A stretch of 10,371 nucleotides of DNA from Scatosoma sp045128055 (lineage in GTDB: Bacteria > Bacillota > Clostridia > Christensenellales > Borkfalkiaceae), in NCBI GenBank assembly GCA_045128055.1, contig JBGVRC010000103.1:1-10371 (forward strand), written 5' to 3'. The first letter of the stretch is position 1. Each line of letters starts with the position of its first letter. Of the stretch, positions 1 to 5,802 are shown piece after piece. Made by a program: the position numbers and the translations under genes. The notes beneath the pieces were generated by a model. That model searched no databases. It saw nothing but the letters and a program-made list of their open reading frames with translations, and was not told the DNA's origin.

Positions 1-1
1 T

Positions 2-352
2 GCGGACGTGTATTTACCTATTACTCCGCAAGAAAAAGAACGCCTGCAAGCGGAGCTTTCCGTCATTGAAAAGACAAACAGCGCAAAATTGTTTCAGTCG
101 ATTTACGATACTTGGCAGTCATTGTTATTAAACGATGTGCACTGTTATCTTACGGGCGAAGCGAAAAAATGGTTTATCTTCTATTTTCTTGATATGATAA
201 GGGAAAATCCGTTAGAAAAAGAAATGCCGAATTGCGCTTTATCAAAAATTACGTTTGTTGTACCGAAAAAGCGGCAAGAAAAAGCGAAACGTTATACTTC
301 GATACGGGGATTACCCGATGTGTTTGAAATGGAGATAGAACAAGATAGCTAA
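2..352 (+). CDS. DnaE-palm-like small protein, 5'-truncated by window edge
   Basis: The frame is open to the left edge; a GTG at 8 is available, but the true start probably lies upstream. The visible part is about 116 residues and ends at the TAA at 350-352. Its first 40 residues align with residues 18-50 of the 265-residue protein at 5803-6600: LQAELSVIEKTNSAKLFQ here against LEEELSVVKRTNTAGVFL there, both preceded by a Thr/Pro-Gln-rich stretch. The same pattern (RLExELxVIKxxxFAxYFL) opens the palm domain of bacterial DNA polymerase III alpha. A later FYFLDMIRENPLEKEMP matches the DnaE LGITxxxPLxYxL segment. The protein stops about where the catalytic aspartates would follow, and no GPGRGSAAGS-like loop remains, so polymerase activity is not expected. 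Its stop overlaps the next start by one base, indicating one operon. The family link is inferred by eye and runs partly through the clearer paralog. Confidence 0.55.
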   Translation, partial: ADVYLPITPQEKERLQAELSVIEKTNSAKLFQSIYDTWQSLLLNDVHCYLTGEAKKWFIFYFLDMIRENPLEKEMPNCALSKITFVVPKKRQEKAKRYTSIRGLPDVFEMEIEQDS

Positions 353-699
353 TGACAAAACAAGAAACGTTACAATTTTTAGAATATTTAAGAACGAAAG
401 AAAATGTCGTTGTGGACGAATATATCACACGCGGAATGTTTATACGACATCTCGACAGAACCCCGTTTTTATTGAAAGTATTAACGGTGATTAAAAAATG
501 TGAAAATGCGGAAATAGCGTATCAAAAGGCGGCAATTACTATCTGTGAAAATCAGGTAAATTGTCTTCATAAGTTATTTCCGCAAATTGCGTATGCGGAA
601 GATTTGGACAAATACTTGGTGTGCTTGAATATAGCAGATGCGGAAAGAAAAAAATATGTTTTATCGGCGGTAGGCGGTACGTATAAAACACAAATTTGA
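352..699 (+). CDS. Uncharacterised 115-residue protein
   Basis: The ATG at 352-354 shares its A with the TAA of the preceding gene, so translation is probably coupled. I do not recognise the family. The product looks soluble and largely helical, with no signal peptide or membrane segment. It has three cysteines (in KKCENAE, TICENQ and YLVCLN), a central stretch compatible with a helix bundle, and a basic C-terminal tail. The reading frame stays open beyond its TGA (697-699) as far as the TAA at 850-852 and keeps protein-like composition, so the annotated protein may be the N-terminal part of a longer ancestral product. The context is an operon of unknown genes that includes a DnaE-like fragment and a SLOG protein. 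Confidence 0.7.
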   Translation: MTKQETLQFLEYLRTKENVVVDEYITRGMFIRHLDRTPFLLKVLTVIKKCENAEIAYQKAAITICENQVNCLHKLFPQIAYAEDLDKYLVCLNIADAERKKYVLSAVGGTYKTQI

Positions 700-741
700 A
701 AAAGAAAGTTAGAACCGTTTGAAGGGGATTTGCATTTATAT

Positions 742-852
742 ATGAAAGCAAGCCGTTATCTGCCGAGCAGGGAGTTTTTCTCCCGTCGTTTTAAGACGGA
801 ATACGAAAATTGGAGAAAGAAAAACGGATATGTCGCAAAAGGGATTGTATAA
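742..852 (+). CDS. Possible 36-residue basic protein or readthrough extension of the upstream gene
   Basis: The ATG at 742 opens a 36-codon frame ending at TAA 850-852. It is in the same frame as the 352-699 gene, separated only by the TGA at 697-699 and 14 sense codons. The product is very basic and aromatic (REFFSRRFKTEYENWRKKNG). A GAAGGGG purine run at 721-727 lies about 14 bases upstream, which is far for a ribosome binding site. The frame overlaps the start of the SLOG gene at 830 by 23 bases. That gene also lacks a well-spaced Shine-Dalgarno, so the small frame could act as a coupling leader. It may be a separate small gene, the 3' part of a gene broken by TGA, or chance. I cannot choose firmly among these. 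Confidence 0.35.
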   Translation: MKASRYLPSREFFSRRFKTEYENWRKKNGYVAKGIV

Positions 853-1723
853 AAAAACGATAGGTTCGGGCTGGGATCACGATCCCGATAGCCAACGCCC
901 GAGAGAAAACCGCTTTTTTGAAAAGGCGGAAAGCGGTAAGGTGGGTAGGAAAAATAAATCGAAATCCAAAGGAAAACCCCGCGCCGACCACAAACACGTT
1001 TACGAGCCTATTTTGGTTTGGTCGAAAAGTCCTTATTCTAAAAAAATAAGCGGTTGCGTAAAGGAATATTGTCTTCTTTGCGGACGGCAAAACGCAAGAA
1101 GCGCTTACGCTTGGCTTTATAAAACGGAGCATAAATATTGGGGCAAGTTAAAGCACTTTTTTGAAGACGAAAACGACAATTTAACGCCGATAGACGAAAA
1201 TACTTACCGCAAAACGGTATTTTTAGGCGGTTCAAGTGCGGTAGATACTCTTTCGTGGAGTGTGAAAAACGAGCTCATTGACATTTTGCATTGCGGACAC
1301 AGGATTATCGTTGGCGATGGTATGGGAGCGGATTTGCAATTCCAAAAGATGTTATCGGAAAACGGTTATGAAAACGTCGTAGTGTATTATAATGGCGCTC
1401 GTCCGCAAATCAACTTGGGGAACTGGCAAACGAAATGCGTTCTCGTAAATAAGTATGCTTTGGGAAACGAATTACAAAAGCAACGATTCGAGAAAATAGC
1501 GCAGGAAAGCGACGAGGGATATATCCTTATGCGTGGGGATTCTCCTACGGCTTTGGCAACGCTTCGGTGTTTTATAGCAAAGCAAAAGCACTGCCGCGTA
1601 GCGTTATACGACGAGAAAAAGTATGCAAAAATTTCTTGTTCAGGTTCGTGGCGGGTGGAAACGGAACAGGATATCGAATGGTTATTAGGAAGAATAGATT
1701 TTATGAAAGGAAAAGGCAAATGA
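830..1723 (+). CDS. SLOG-fold (DprA/LOG-like) nucleotide-binding protein with N-terminal Cys/His cluster
   Basis: This 297-residue protein has two visible parts. Residues 1-100 are basic and carry HKH at 54-56 followed by C76, C81 and C84 (CVKEYCLLCGR), a plausible zinc site. Residues 128-262 show the SLOG Rossmann-like pattern: VFLGGSSAV (130-138), IIVGDGMGAD (159-168), NVVVYYNGARPQINLGNW (182-199), and a late ILMRGDSPTALATL (232-245) where family members have a 'WDGxSxGT' element. SLOG domains (DprA, LOG, TIR-linked and TRPM relatives) bind nucleotides or derivatives; several act as sensors or effectors in conflict systems. The ligand here is unknown. The start at 830 is the first in-frame ATG; GGAG at 812-815 is 14 bases away, so coupling to the preceding frame is possible. 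Its TGA overlaps the next ATG (ATGA). SLOG assignment is fairly sure; zinc binding is inferred. Confidence 0.75.
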   Translation: MSQKGLYKKTIGSGWDHDPDSQRPRENRFFEKAESGKVGRKNKSKSKGKPRADHKHVYEPILVWSKSPYSKKISGCVKEYCLLCGRQNARSAYAWLYKTEHKYWGKLKHFFEDENDNLTPIDENTYRKTVFLGGSSAVDTLSWSVKNELIDILHCGHRIIVGDGMGADLQFQKMLSENGYENVVVYYNGARPQINLGNWQTKCVLVNKYALGNELQKQRFEKIAQESDEGYILMRGDSPTALATLRCFIAKQKHCRVALYDEKKYAKISCSGSWRVETEQDIEWLLGRIDFMKGKGK

Positions 1724-2022
1724 GAAAAGAAATTGTAGAATTTACAAAAAATATGCGCGCAGAAACGACTTTGGACGAAATGCAAGCTGTTTGTCGCAGT
1801 ACGGCAGAGCTTGATTATATTTTTGAGCATTGTAAAGGCTTTGCAAAAAACGTCCAAGCAAAAGAATTGCCGCTTTCGTTGCGAATTCGCGCAAGGTTAG
1901 CGTTTCAGGATACGCCTGCGCGAGAGATATCCACGCTTCTCGTGCAGAAGAAGTTGTCGCTTGGATATGGTAAGGCTTGCGCGGTAAAAGATTGGATTAT
2001 GAAAAGCAAAGGAGAAAAATGA
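1720..2022 (+). CDS. Uncharacterised 100-residue protein
   Basis: It starts at the ATG at 1720, which forms a 4-base ATGA overlap with the SLOG gene stop. A purine-rich GAAAGGAAAAGG run sits just upstream. An in-frame ATG at 1567 would extend the product, but that stretch runs through the SLOG gene in another frame and is a shadow. The protein is helical, with a Cys pair (AVCRS, EHCKG) in the first half and a basic second half (LPLSLRIRARLAF, then VQKKLSLGYGKACAVKDW). I recognise no domain, although the second half would suit a small nucleic-acid-binding helix bundle; that is a guess. It ends in TGA at 2020-2022, overlapping the ATG of the SMC-hinge gene, so three consecutive genes are translationally linked. 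Confidence 0.75.
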   Translation: MRKEIVEFTKNMRAETTLDEMQAVCRSTAELDYIFEHCKGFAKNVQAKELPLSLRIRARLAFQDTPAREISTLLVQKKLSLGYGKACAVKDWIMKSKGEK

Positions 2023-2630
2023 TGAAAAATTTCTGCGTTTATAAAGAATCGGTAAAAAAATTGTTGACGGCGGCGGAAAATGATGCGGAAATCGCTAAGC
2101 GCATATGTGGAACTGTCGCCGATATTATTACGGTGGACGGGCGATACAAAATGGCAATCGGGGCGGCGGTTGGCGCGTCCGTTCAAAACATAATCACGCC
2201 AACGGTGGACGACGCAAGGTATTTGATAGAATACTTAAAGAAAAACGGCGGCGTGGCAACCTTTATGCCGCTTGATAGGATAATTCCCAAGCTTGATTCG
2301 GAAGAAATGAAACGTGCGGTATGCGAAAACGGCGCGATAGGGCTTGCCGCGGAGCTTGTACAATACGCTTCGCGCTACGAACAAGCGGTGCTTAATTTGC
2401 TCGGCAATACGTTGATTTGCGATACGATTGCAAACGCGACGGCGATAGTAAAGAAATTCCCCAACCGTTTCAAAACCGTAACGTTGGACGGCGATATTAT
2501 ATCCATAAACGGGTTGATTACGGGTGGGGAAAGTCAAAAACGGTTTGGCTGCTATTTTGAGAAGGAACGCGAAAAACAAACGGGAACAACTTGTGAAGTG
2601 AAACAAAAATTGGTGGAAAGATTTTCATAA
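2019..2630 (+). CDS. Stand-alone SMC hinge-domain protein
   Basis: A 203-residue protein, nearly all SMC hinge. Residues 6-20 resemble the 'YxxxVKxxL' lead-in of SMC hinges. Residues 30-62 (CGTVADIITVDGRYKMAIGA, then SVQNIITPT) match the first hinge subdomain (GxVADLIxVxxxYExAIExALGxxxQNIVV). Residues 63-90 continue it (DDARYLIEYLKKN, ATFMPLDRI). Residues 105-145 match the second subdomain (LVQYASRYEQAVLNLLGNTL). Residues 154-170 keep the signature VTLDGDIISINGLITGG with the paired glycines used for hinge dimerisation. An SMC protein is about 1,150-1,200 residues, with long coiled coils and Walker A/ABC motifs; none of that is here or next door. The gene has GGAG at 2011-2014 and a 4-base overlap with its upstream neighbour; ATG 2022 is an alternative start. 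The hinge call is very sure. Its role (hinge dimerisation partner, DNA binder or decoy) is unknown. Confidence 0.88.
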   Translation: MMKNFCVYKESVKKLLTAAENDAEIAKRICGTVADIITVDGRYKMAIGAAVGASVQNIITPTVDDARYLIEYLKKNGGVATFMPLDRIIPKLDSEEMKRAVCENGAIGLAAELVQYASRYEQAVLNLLGNTLICDTIANATAIVKKFPNRFKTVTLDGDIISINGLITGGESQKRFGCYFEKEREKQTGTTCEVKQKLVERFS

Positions 2631-2631
2631 C

Positions 2632-2664
2632 ATACCATTTATGGCACATTAAATCGTTTATAAT
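2632..2664 (+). promoter_or_regulatory. Promoter with inverted-repeat operator ahead of the HAD gene
   Basis: An exact TATAAT lies at 2659-2664. No TTGACA-like -35 is present; instead TACCAT (2633-2638) and ATGGCA (2641-2646) form an imperfect inverted repeat around TT. The 33 bases match 5277-5309 at 28 positions with no gap. Transcription should start near 2671, leaving a leader of about 15 bases that contains AAAGGGG (2673-2679), six bases before the ATG at 2686. The lack of a -35 and the palindrome at that place suggest activator-dependent or repressor-controlled transcription. Confidence 0.7.
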
Positions 2665-2685
2665 GGATTTGTAAAGGGGTGGTTT

Positions 2686-3174
2686 ATGAAAGTTATATTT
2701 TTAGATATTGATGGGGTTTTGAATTGTGAAGGTTCGCGTTCCCGATGCGTAGGCTATCGCGGCATCGACGATAATAAAGCGAAAAATCTTGCAAAAATTA
2801 TAAAAGCAACGGGCGCGGAAATCGTACTCATTTCCACGTGGAAGGAAGGTTGGAGAAAAACGGACAAAGCCCATCAAGGCATACTTGCAAACTACCTTGA
2901 TAAAAAGCTGAAAAAGCAGGGTTTGAGCGTTTTTGATAAAACGCGCGATTATATCGGCGAACGCTATCTTAGCCGCGGCGAAGGGGTGTTGGATTATTTA
3001 GTAAATAACAAGGTGGAAAACTACGTTATTTTAGACGATTATCAATTTGATTACGATAGTTGCGGCTTGACGGATAGTTACGTAAAAACGGATAATTATA
3101 ACGGCGGCCTGACCGAAGAACTGGCTAAAAAAGCAATAGAAATTTTGAAAAGGACGGGGGCAGGTACGAGATGA
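2686..3174 (+). CDS. Small HAD-superfamily hydrolase (HAD of 'Swiss Army Knife RNA repair' type)
   Basis: A 162-residue protein with the full HAD signature. Motif I is FLDIDGVLN (5-13), with nucleophile D7 and acid/base D9. Motif II is LISTWK (48-53). A basic residue for motif III probably lies around K54-R57 or R97. Motif IV is VILDDYQFDY (114-123), with D117/D118 binding Mg2+. The FLDIDGVLN...STW...ILDD pattern and short length fit the HAD group that occurs fused to or beside RNA-repair enzymes, whose members are predicted phosphatases. The substrate cannot be read from the sequence. It opens a new transcription unit behind its own promoter and has a well-placed AAAGGGG. Its TGA overlaps the next ATG by four bases, so the two are co-translated. 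The fold is sure; the subgroup is a family-level guess. Confidence 0.85.
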   Translation: MKVIFLDIDGVLNCEGSRSRCVGYRGIDDNKAKNLAKIIKATGAEIVLISTWKEGWRKTDKAHQGILANYLDKKLKKQGLSVFDKTRDYIGERYLSRGEGVLDYLVNNKVENYVILDDYQFDYDSCGLTDSYVKTDNYNGGLTEELAKKAIEILKRTGAGTR

Positions 3175-4244
3175 ATACTTATTATTGGTTGATTCCATCG
3201 CAAGATATACGGAAGCATTTGGAAAAAATCGAATATAAATTTTCGGCTTTGGAAACGGCTTTTTTGCTTTGGAACAATAAAAATATAACCCTTGCGCAAA
3301 AGCACGGTTATTGGAATACGCTGATGAAAGAAATGCCCGACGAAGAAATTAAAAGACGGCTAAACACCGACCCGTATCCAAGTTTGCACGAATATTTGCG
3401 CGCTTATCAAGAAACACAAAACGCGCTTTTGGCTGAATTTCACGACGATAAAAACGCCGTGTACAGCTATCGTTTTTACTGCGAAGGGGATAACGGTTGG
3501 TGCGAAAATCACGATAAGGTATATCCGACTTATAACGCCGCATACGCTACCTTAAAAGACGATTTTGATTTGCCCGTTTTAAAAGTGGAAATGAAAAAGC
3601 AACGGCTTGACGCTCCCGGTCGCATTATAACCGTTATGATGAACAAAGGCGGAAAACCGACGAGTATCGACGTACTCGGCGCGACAAAGCAAGAAAGTGA
3701 TATTTTATACGGCGTATTCAAAGGGCTGTGGCTGGATATTCCGCTTCCTTTTAAGCGGGGGGATATTTTGCAAGCGAAACGTTCTTATTACGATTACGAA
3801 ACGGAAGATAGCGAGCCGTTCGTCTTGGAAGCTTGTCATAACTGGACGGCGAAAGAATATAAGGCAAACGGCGTACAGTTATCCCGTGAGAGAGCAAGAA
3901 ATATCGATTGGAGAGTGTATCGTCATCGTAAGAACGGGGACGTTAGCGATACGTTTCCGTTCGGTTATGCGCTTTTCGACGGGTGCGTTCGCGGTGCAAA
4001 TAAGTTGTTCGGATACGTACAAGAAGTAGATTTTTTGTCGCTTGAATATTACCGCGGGGAGTTTATGGGGGCGAACCGTTTGTTATCCCTGCTTTCAAAA
4101 CGTATGAGAAATGAAATCGACGACGAATTGTTTGCGCACGGGCATTTTATCATCACGCAGGAAGAATATTTGAAAGAGTATAAAAAGTATATGGATTTCC
4201 GCTCGGATATTTGGGAAGAGCTGGGAATAAAAGTAGAAAAATAA
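3171..4244 (+). CDS. Uncharacterised 357-residue protein
   Basis: The ATG at 3171 overlaps the HAD gene stop as ATGA. No known catalytic motif is apparent. The first ~80 residues are helical and rich in aromatics (YYWLIPSQDIRKHLEKIEYKFSALETA), a layout I associate with unnamed Firmicutes proteins beginning with a 'YWxIPxxDxxxxLxxxxYxFxxxExA' segment. Residues ~90-205 look like a beta-rich domain (VYSYRFYCEGDNGW, RIITVMMNKGGKPTSIDVLG). Around 195-215 there is a 'PFKRGDILQAKRSYYDYE' stretch typical of a small beta barrel of the kind that follows 'FxxGDIV'. The C-terminus is helical and acidic/basic. No signal peptide or membrane segment is seen. Coupling to the HAD gene suggests the two act together. 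Function unknown. Confidence 0.8.
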   Translation: MNTYYWLIPSQDIRKHLEKIEYKFSALETAFLLWNNKNITLAQKHGYWNTLMKEMPDEEIKRRLNTDPYPSLHEYLRAYQETQNALLAEFHDDKNAVYSYRFYCEGDNGWCENHDKVYPTYNAAYATLKDDFDLPVLKVEMKKQRLDAPGRIITVMMNKGGKPTSIDVLGATKQESDILYGVFKGLWLDIPLPFKRGDILQAKRSYYDYETEDSEPFVLEACHNWTAKEYKANGVQLSRERARNIDWRVYRHRKNGDVSDTFPFGYALFDGCVRGANKLFGYVQEVDFLSLEYYRGEFMGANRLLSLLSKRMRNEIDDELFAHGHFIITQEEYLKEYKKYMDFRSDIWEELGIKVEK

Positions 4245-4262
4245 AAAAGGTAGGTATACAAT

Positions 4263-4778
4263 ATGAAATACACGTCATCGCAAGCAGGCAAAATACTTAG
4301 AAAACTTAACGACGATTACGCCGCGCTCCTTAAAAAGGAAGAAATGAGTAAGGATTTTCTCGTTTCTTTGGGTGAAAACGCCGAAAGCGTGCGTCCCGAA
4401 TACGATTTTCTTTCTACGCAGAAAGAGTTAGAAGAAATCGAGCGAAAAATCCGTATCGTCAAACACGCGCTCAACGTGTTCAATTCGCAAACGGTGATTC
4501 CTGAATTTGGGATTACCATTGACGAAATGCTCGTGCTCATACCCCAGCTTTCCAAACGCAAGCAAAAGCTTGCGGCAATGAAAGGCAAGCTTCCGAAAAT
4601 GCGCGAACAGGGCGCAGGCGGCTTTTCCCGTGTTTCGACGGTGGTGGAATACCGCTATTTAAACTATGAAGTGCCGCAGGTCGAAAGCGAATATGAAAAA
4701 GTAGTCGAGTTGCTCGCAAAAGCGCAAATGGCGCTTGATCTTGCCAACAATTCGCAGGTGTTGGAAATCGAATTGTAA
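4263..4778 (+). CDS. Uncharacterised helical/coiled-coil protein, 171 residues
   Basis: The start at ATG 4263 is supported by AAAAAAGGTAGG just upstream, 18 bases after the previous stop. The protein opens with a helical segment (KILRKLNDDYAALLKKEEMS). It then has SVRPEYDF, a long heptad-like stretch (LEEIERKIRIVKHALNVFNS, about residues 57-76), a 'TIDEMLVLIPQLSKRKQKL' helix (about 85-103) and a final helix (YEKVVELLAKAQMALDLANN). I recall similar unnamed proteins being common in Clostridia, often in accessory regions; no activity is established for them as far as I know. There is no signal peptide, membrane segment or catalytic motif. It likely belongs to the HAD transcription unit and ends it, since a 246-base gap follows. 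Confidence 0.8.
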   Translation: MKYTSSQAGKILRKLNDDYAALLKKEEMSKDFLVSLGENAESVRPEYDFLSTQKELEEIERKIRIVKHALNVFNSQTVIPEFGITIDEMLVLIPQLSKRKQKLAAMKGKLPKMREQGAGGFSRVSTVVEYRYLNYEVPQVESEYEKVVELLAKAQMALDLANNSQVLEIEL

Positions 4779-5024
4779 ACAATTTTCCCTTGTTTTTGCC
4801 GTCCAATTTAATAATATCTTAATGGAGCGCGTTTCGGTTTTTGTTCAAAGTAGCGGTTTAGGTTATTAAATTTTGTTATCCGTTATCCGTTTTGCGTTCA
4901 AGGTTTGGGCTTCTTGGTTGATAGGAGTATGCGGCAAAGACATAAAAACTTATCGTTCGTTTCACGGGCGACGGCGGCGGAAGTATCGGGTTTTACGTCG
5001 CCAATATTGTTTGTAGGGGATAAA
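4779..5024 (+). other. Intergenic leader region with direct repeat, hairpin and weak promoter candidate
   Basis: No confident gene lies in this 246-base gap. It holds a tandem GTTATCC repeat (4875-4881 and 4882-4888). A weak promoter candidate is TTGTTC 4841-4846 with TATTAA 4864-4869 at 17-base spacing. A 7-bp hairpin pairs GGCGACG 4967-4973 with CGTCGCC 4996-5002. Both strands remain open across much of it (+ from 4905, - from 5122 to 4898), so a small overlooked product or a structured RNA leader is possible but not supported by a good ribosome binding site. Confidence 0.4.
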
Positions 5025-5261
5025 ATGATGAAAATTGACAAAATAACGCAGGAATTAATTGAAAAGCATATTGCAGACTTTGACATGGAAGGGAAAGAAA
5101 ATTTCGTAAATATAATTGCCACAGCTGCGGAGTATGGAGTTGAGTACGTTTTGGAGTTAAGAAATGTTTTGAAAAATGCAGATATTGATATTAGTGTTTT
5201 TGACGAACAACTTTCTAAAATGTTGGTTGGTTACAAGCGAATTGTAGACGCAATAAAGTAA
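5025..5261 (+). CDS. Uncharacterised 78-residue acidic helical protein
   Basis: I chose the ATG pair at 5025/5028 because AGGGGA at 5015-5020 is correctly spaced for it; 5028 has the better spacing (7 bases). An in-frame ATG at 4905 lacks a Shine-Dalgarno and would add 40 residues of GC-rich, odd composition. The product is short and acidic, with Ile/Glu/Lys-rich amphipathic helices (KITQELIEKHIADF, NFVNIIATAAEYGVEYVLEL, EQLSKMLVGYKRIVDAI). No domain is recognised and there is no membrane or secretion signal. It is followed directly by a promoter and terminator cluster, so it may be monocistronic. Confidence 0.65.
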   Translation: MMKIDKITQELIEKHIADFDMEGKENFVNIIATAAEYGVEYVLELRNVLKNADIDISVFDEQLSKMLVGYKRIVDAIK

Positions 5262-5276
5262 ATAAAAATATTTAAT

Positions 5277-5309
5277 ATACCATAAATGGTACATAAAATC
5301 GTGTATAAT
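5277..5309 (+). promoter_or_regulatory. Second copy of the inverted-repeat promoter module
   Basis: An exact TATAAT lies at 5304-5309. A perfect 6-bp inverted repeat TACCAT (5278-5283) AA ATGGTA (5286-5291) occupies the -35 zone. The element matches 2632-2664 at 28 of 33 positions with identical spacing of palindrome and -10. Expected transcription start is about 5316, giving a leader of about 30 bases before ATG 5346. Two intergenic, gene-poor stretches sharing this arrangement point to one regulator acting on both. Confidence 0.72.
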
Positions 5310-5345
5310 AACACCGTAACTTGAAAAAGGACGGTGTTATTTTTT
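5308..5345 (+). terminator. Terminator-like hairpin overlapping the -10 box of the next promoter
   Basis: ATAACACCGT (5308-5317) pairs perfectly with ACGGTGTTAT (5331-5340) around a 13-base loop, followed by TTTTT to 5345, directly before ATG 5346. RNA coming from upstream would contain the whole hairpin and should terminate. RNA started at the promoter inside the left arm (about 5316) would lack most of that arm. The loop and right-arm edge hold AAGGA (5327-5331), the only Shine-Dalgarno candidate for the next gene. Confidence 0.6.
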
Positions 5346-5801
5346 ATGTGTTTAAAACCAGAAGTGAATTACGAAGAACCGTTTGCGGAATTTGACAACC
5401 AAGAAAAGCGCGACGCGCTTGGCAAAGGTTTGTTTTGGCTTGTGAAAAACGATAGCGAAAAATTTGAACTCTTTTGCGTGAAAATCCTTTGTTATCGGGA
5501 CGGAGAAACGCTTGAAAAGGTGGAAACGGGTGTATGCGAGAGCGAAAAGCTCAATCACGAACGGGCTTGGGCGAAGCTTGATAAAAAAATCACGCAGGGC
5601 AAGCCGTATAACTATTATCCGCGCGGTCGGGTAGAAATCAAAAAAGGCAAAGCAAGGATATTCTTAAATCCTGCGTTGAACGAAGAATCAATCATTGAAA
5701 AGATTTGCCGTTCGTTTGGCTTAAAGAGAGAAAACGGTTTGACGGATATTCTTATCAAAAATGATAACTCATGGCACTACCGTTTTTTAATGGAGCAGTA
5801 G
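5346..5801 (+). CDS. Uncharacterised 151-residue protein with YNYYPRGRVEI motif
   Basis: The preferred start is ATG 5346. An in-frame GTG at 5334 lies inside the hairpin arm and is only two bases from AAGGA, so it is less likely. The product is soluble and mixed alpha/beta. The most striking segment is GKPYNYYPRGRVEIKKGKAR (residues 85-104), then IFLNP (105-109) and a helix ending in FGL (124-126), closing with a WHYRFL strand. I recall this 'NYYPRGRVEI...I(F/Y)LNP...FGL' pattern in unnamed Clostridia proteins, but no function. It has several cysteines (C2, C44, C49, C64, C121) without clear metal-site spacing. One base separates its stop from the DnaE-like gene downstream, so both form one unit under the palindrome promoter. 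Confidence 0.78.
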   Translation: MCLKPEVNYEEPFAEFDNQEKRDALGKGLFWLVKNDSEKFELFCVKILCYRDGETLEKVETGVCESEKLNHERAWAKLDKKITQGKPYNYYPRGRVEIKKGKARIFLNPALNEESIIEKICRSFGLKRENGLTDILIKNDNSWHYRFLMEQ

Positions 5802-5802
5802 T

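Noticed and set aside
1567..1719. N-terminal extension of the 1720 gene
   Set aside because: It would overlap the conserved SLOG C-terminus for 150 bases; the ATGA overlap at 1720 is the natural start.
1387..1857. 156-residue open frame on the - strand
   Set aside because: Antisense to the well-supported SLOG gene and its neighbour; Cys/Phe/Ser-rich composition without recognisable domain.
2019..2630. Hinge gene as a pseudogene of a full SMC protein
   Set aside because: Intact frame, own ribosome site and 4-base overlap, and no coiled-coil or Walker sequence on either side.
1..2630. Alternative genetic code with TGA as sense, prompted by the open frame past 699
   Set aside because: Several genes end in TGA within ATGA overlaps (1723, 2022, 3174), so TGA is a normal stop here.
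4771..4797. Terminator after the 4263-4778 gene
   Set aside because: Only AT-rich 6-bp pairings (AAACAA with TTGTTT) and a short T-run; too weak to call.
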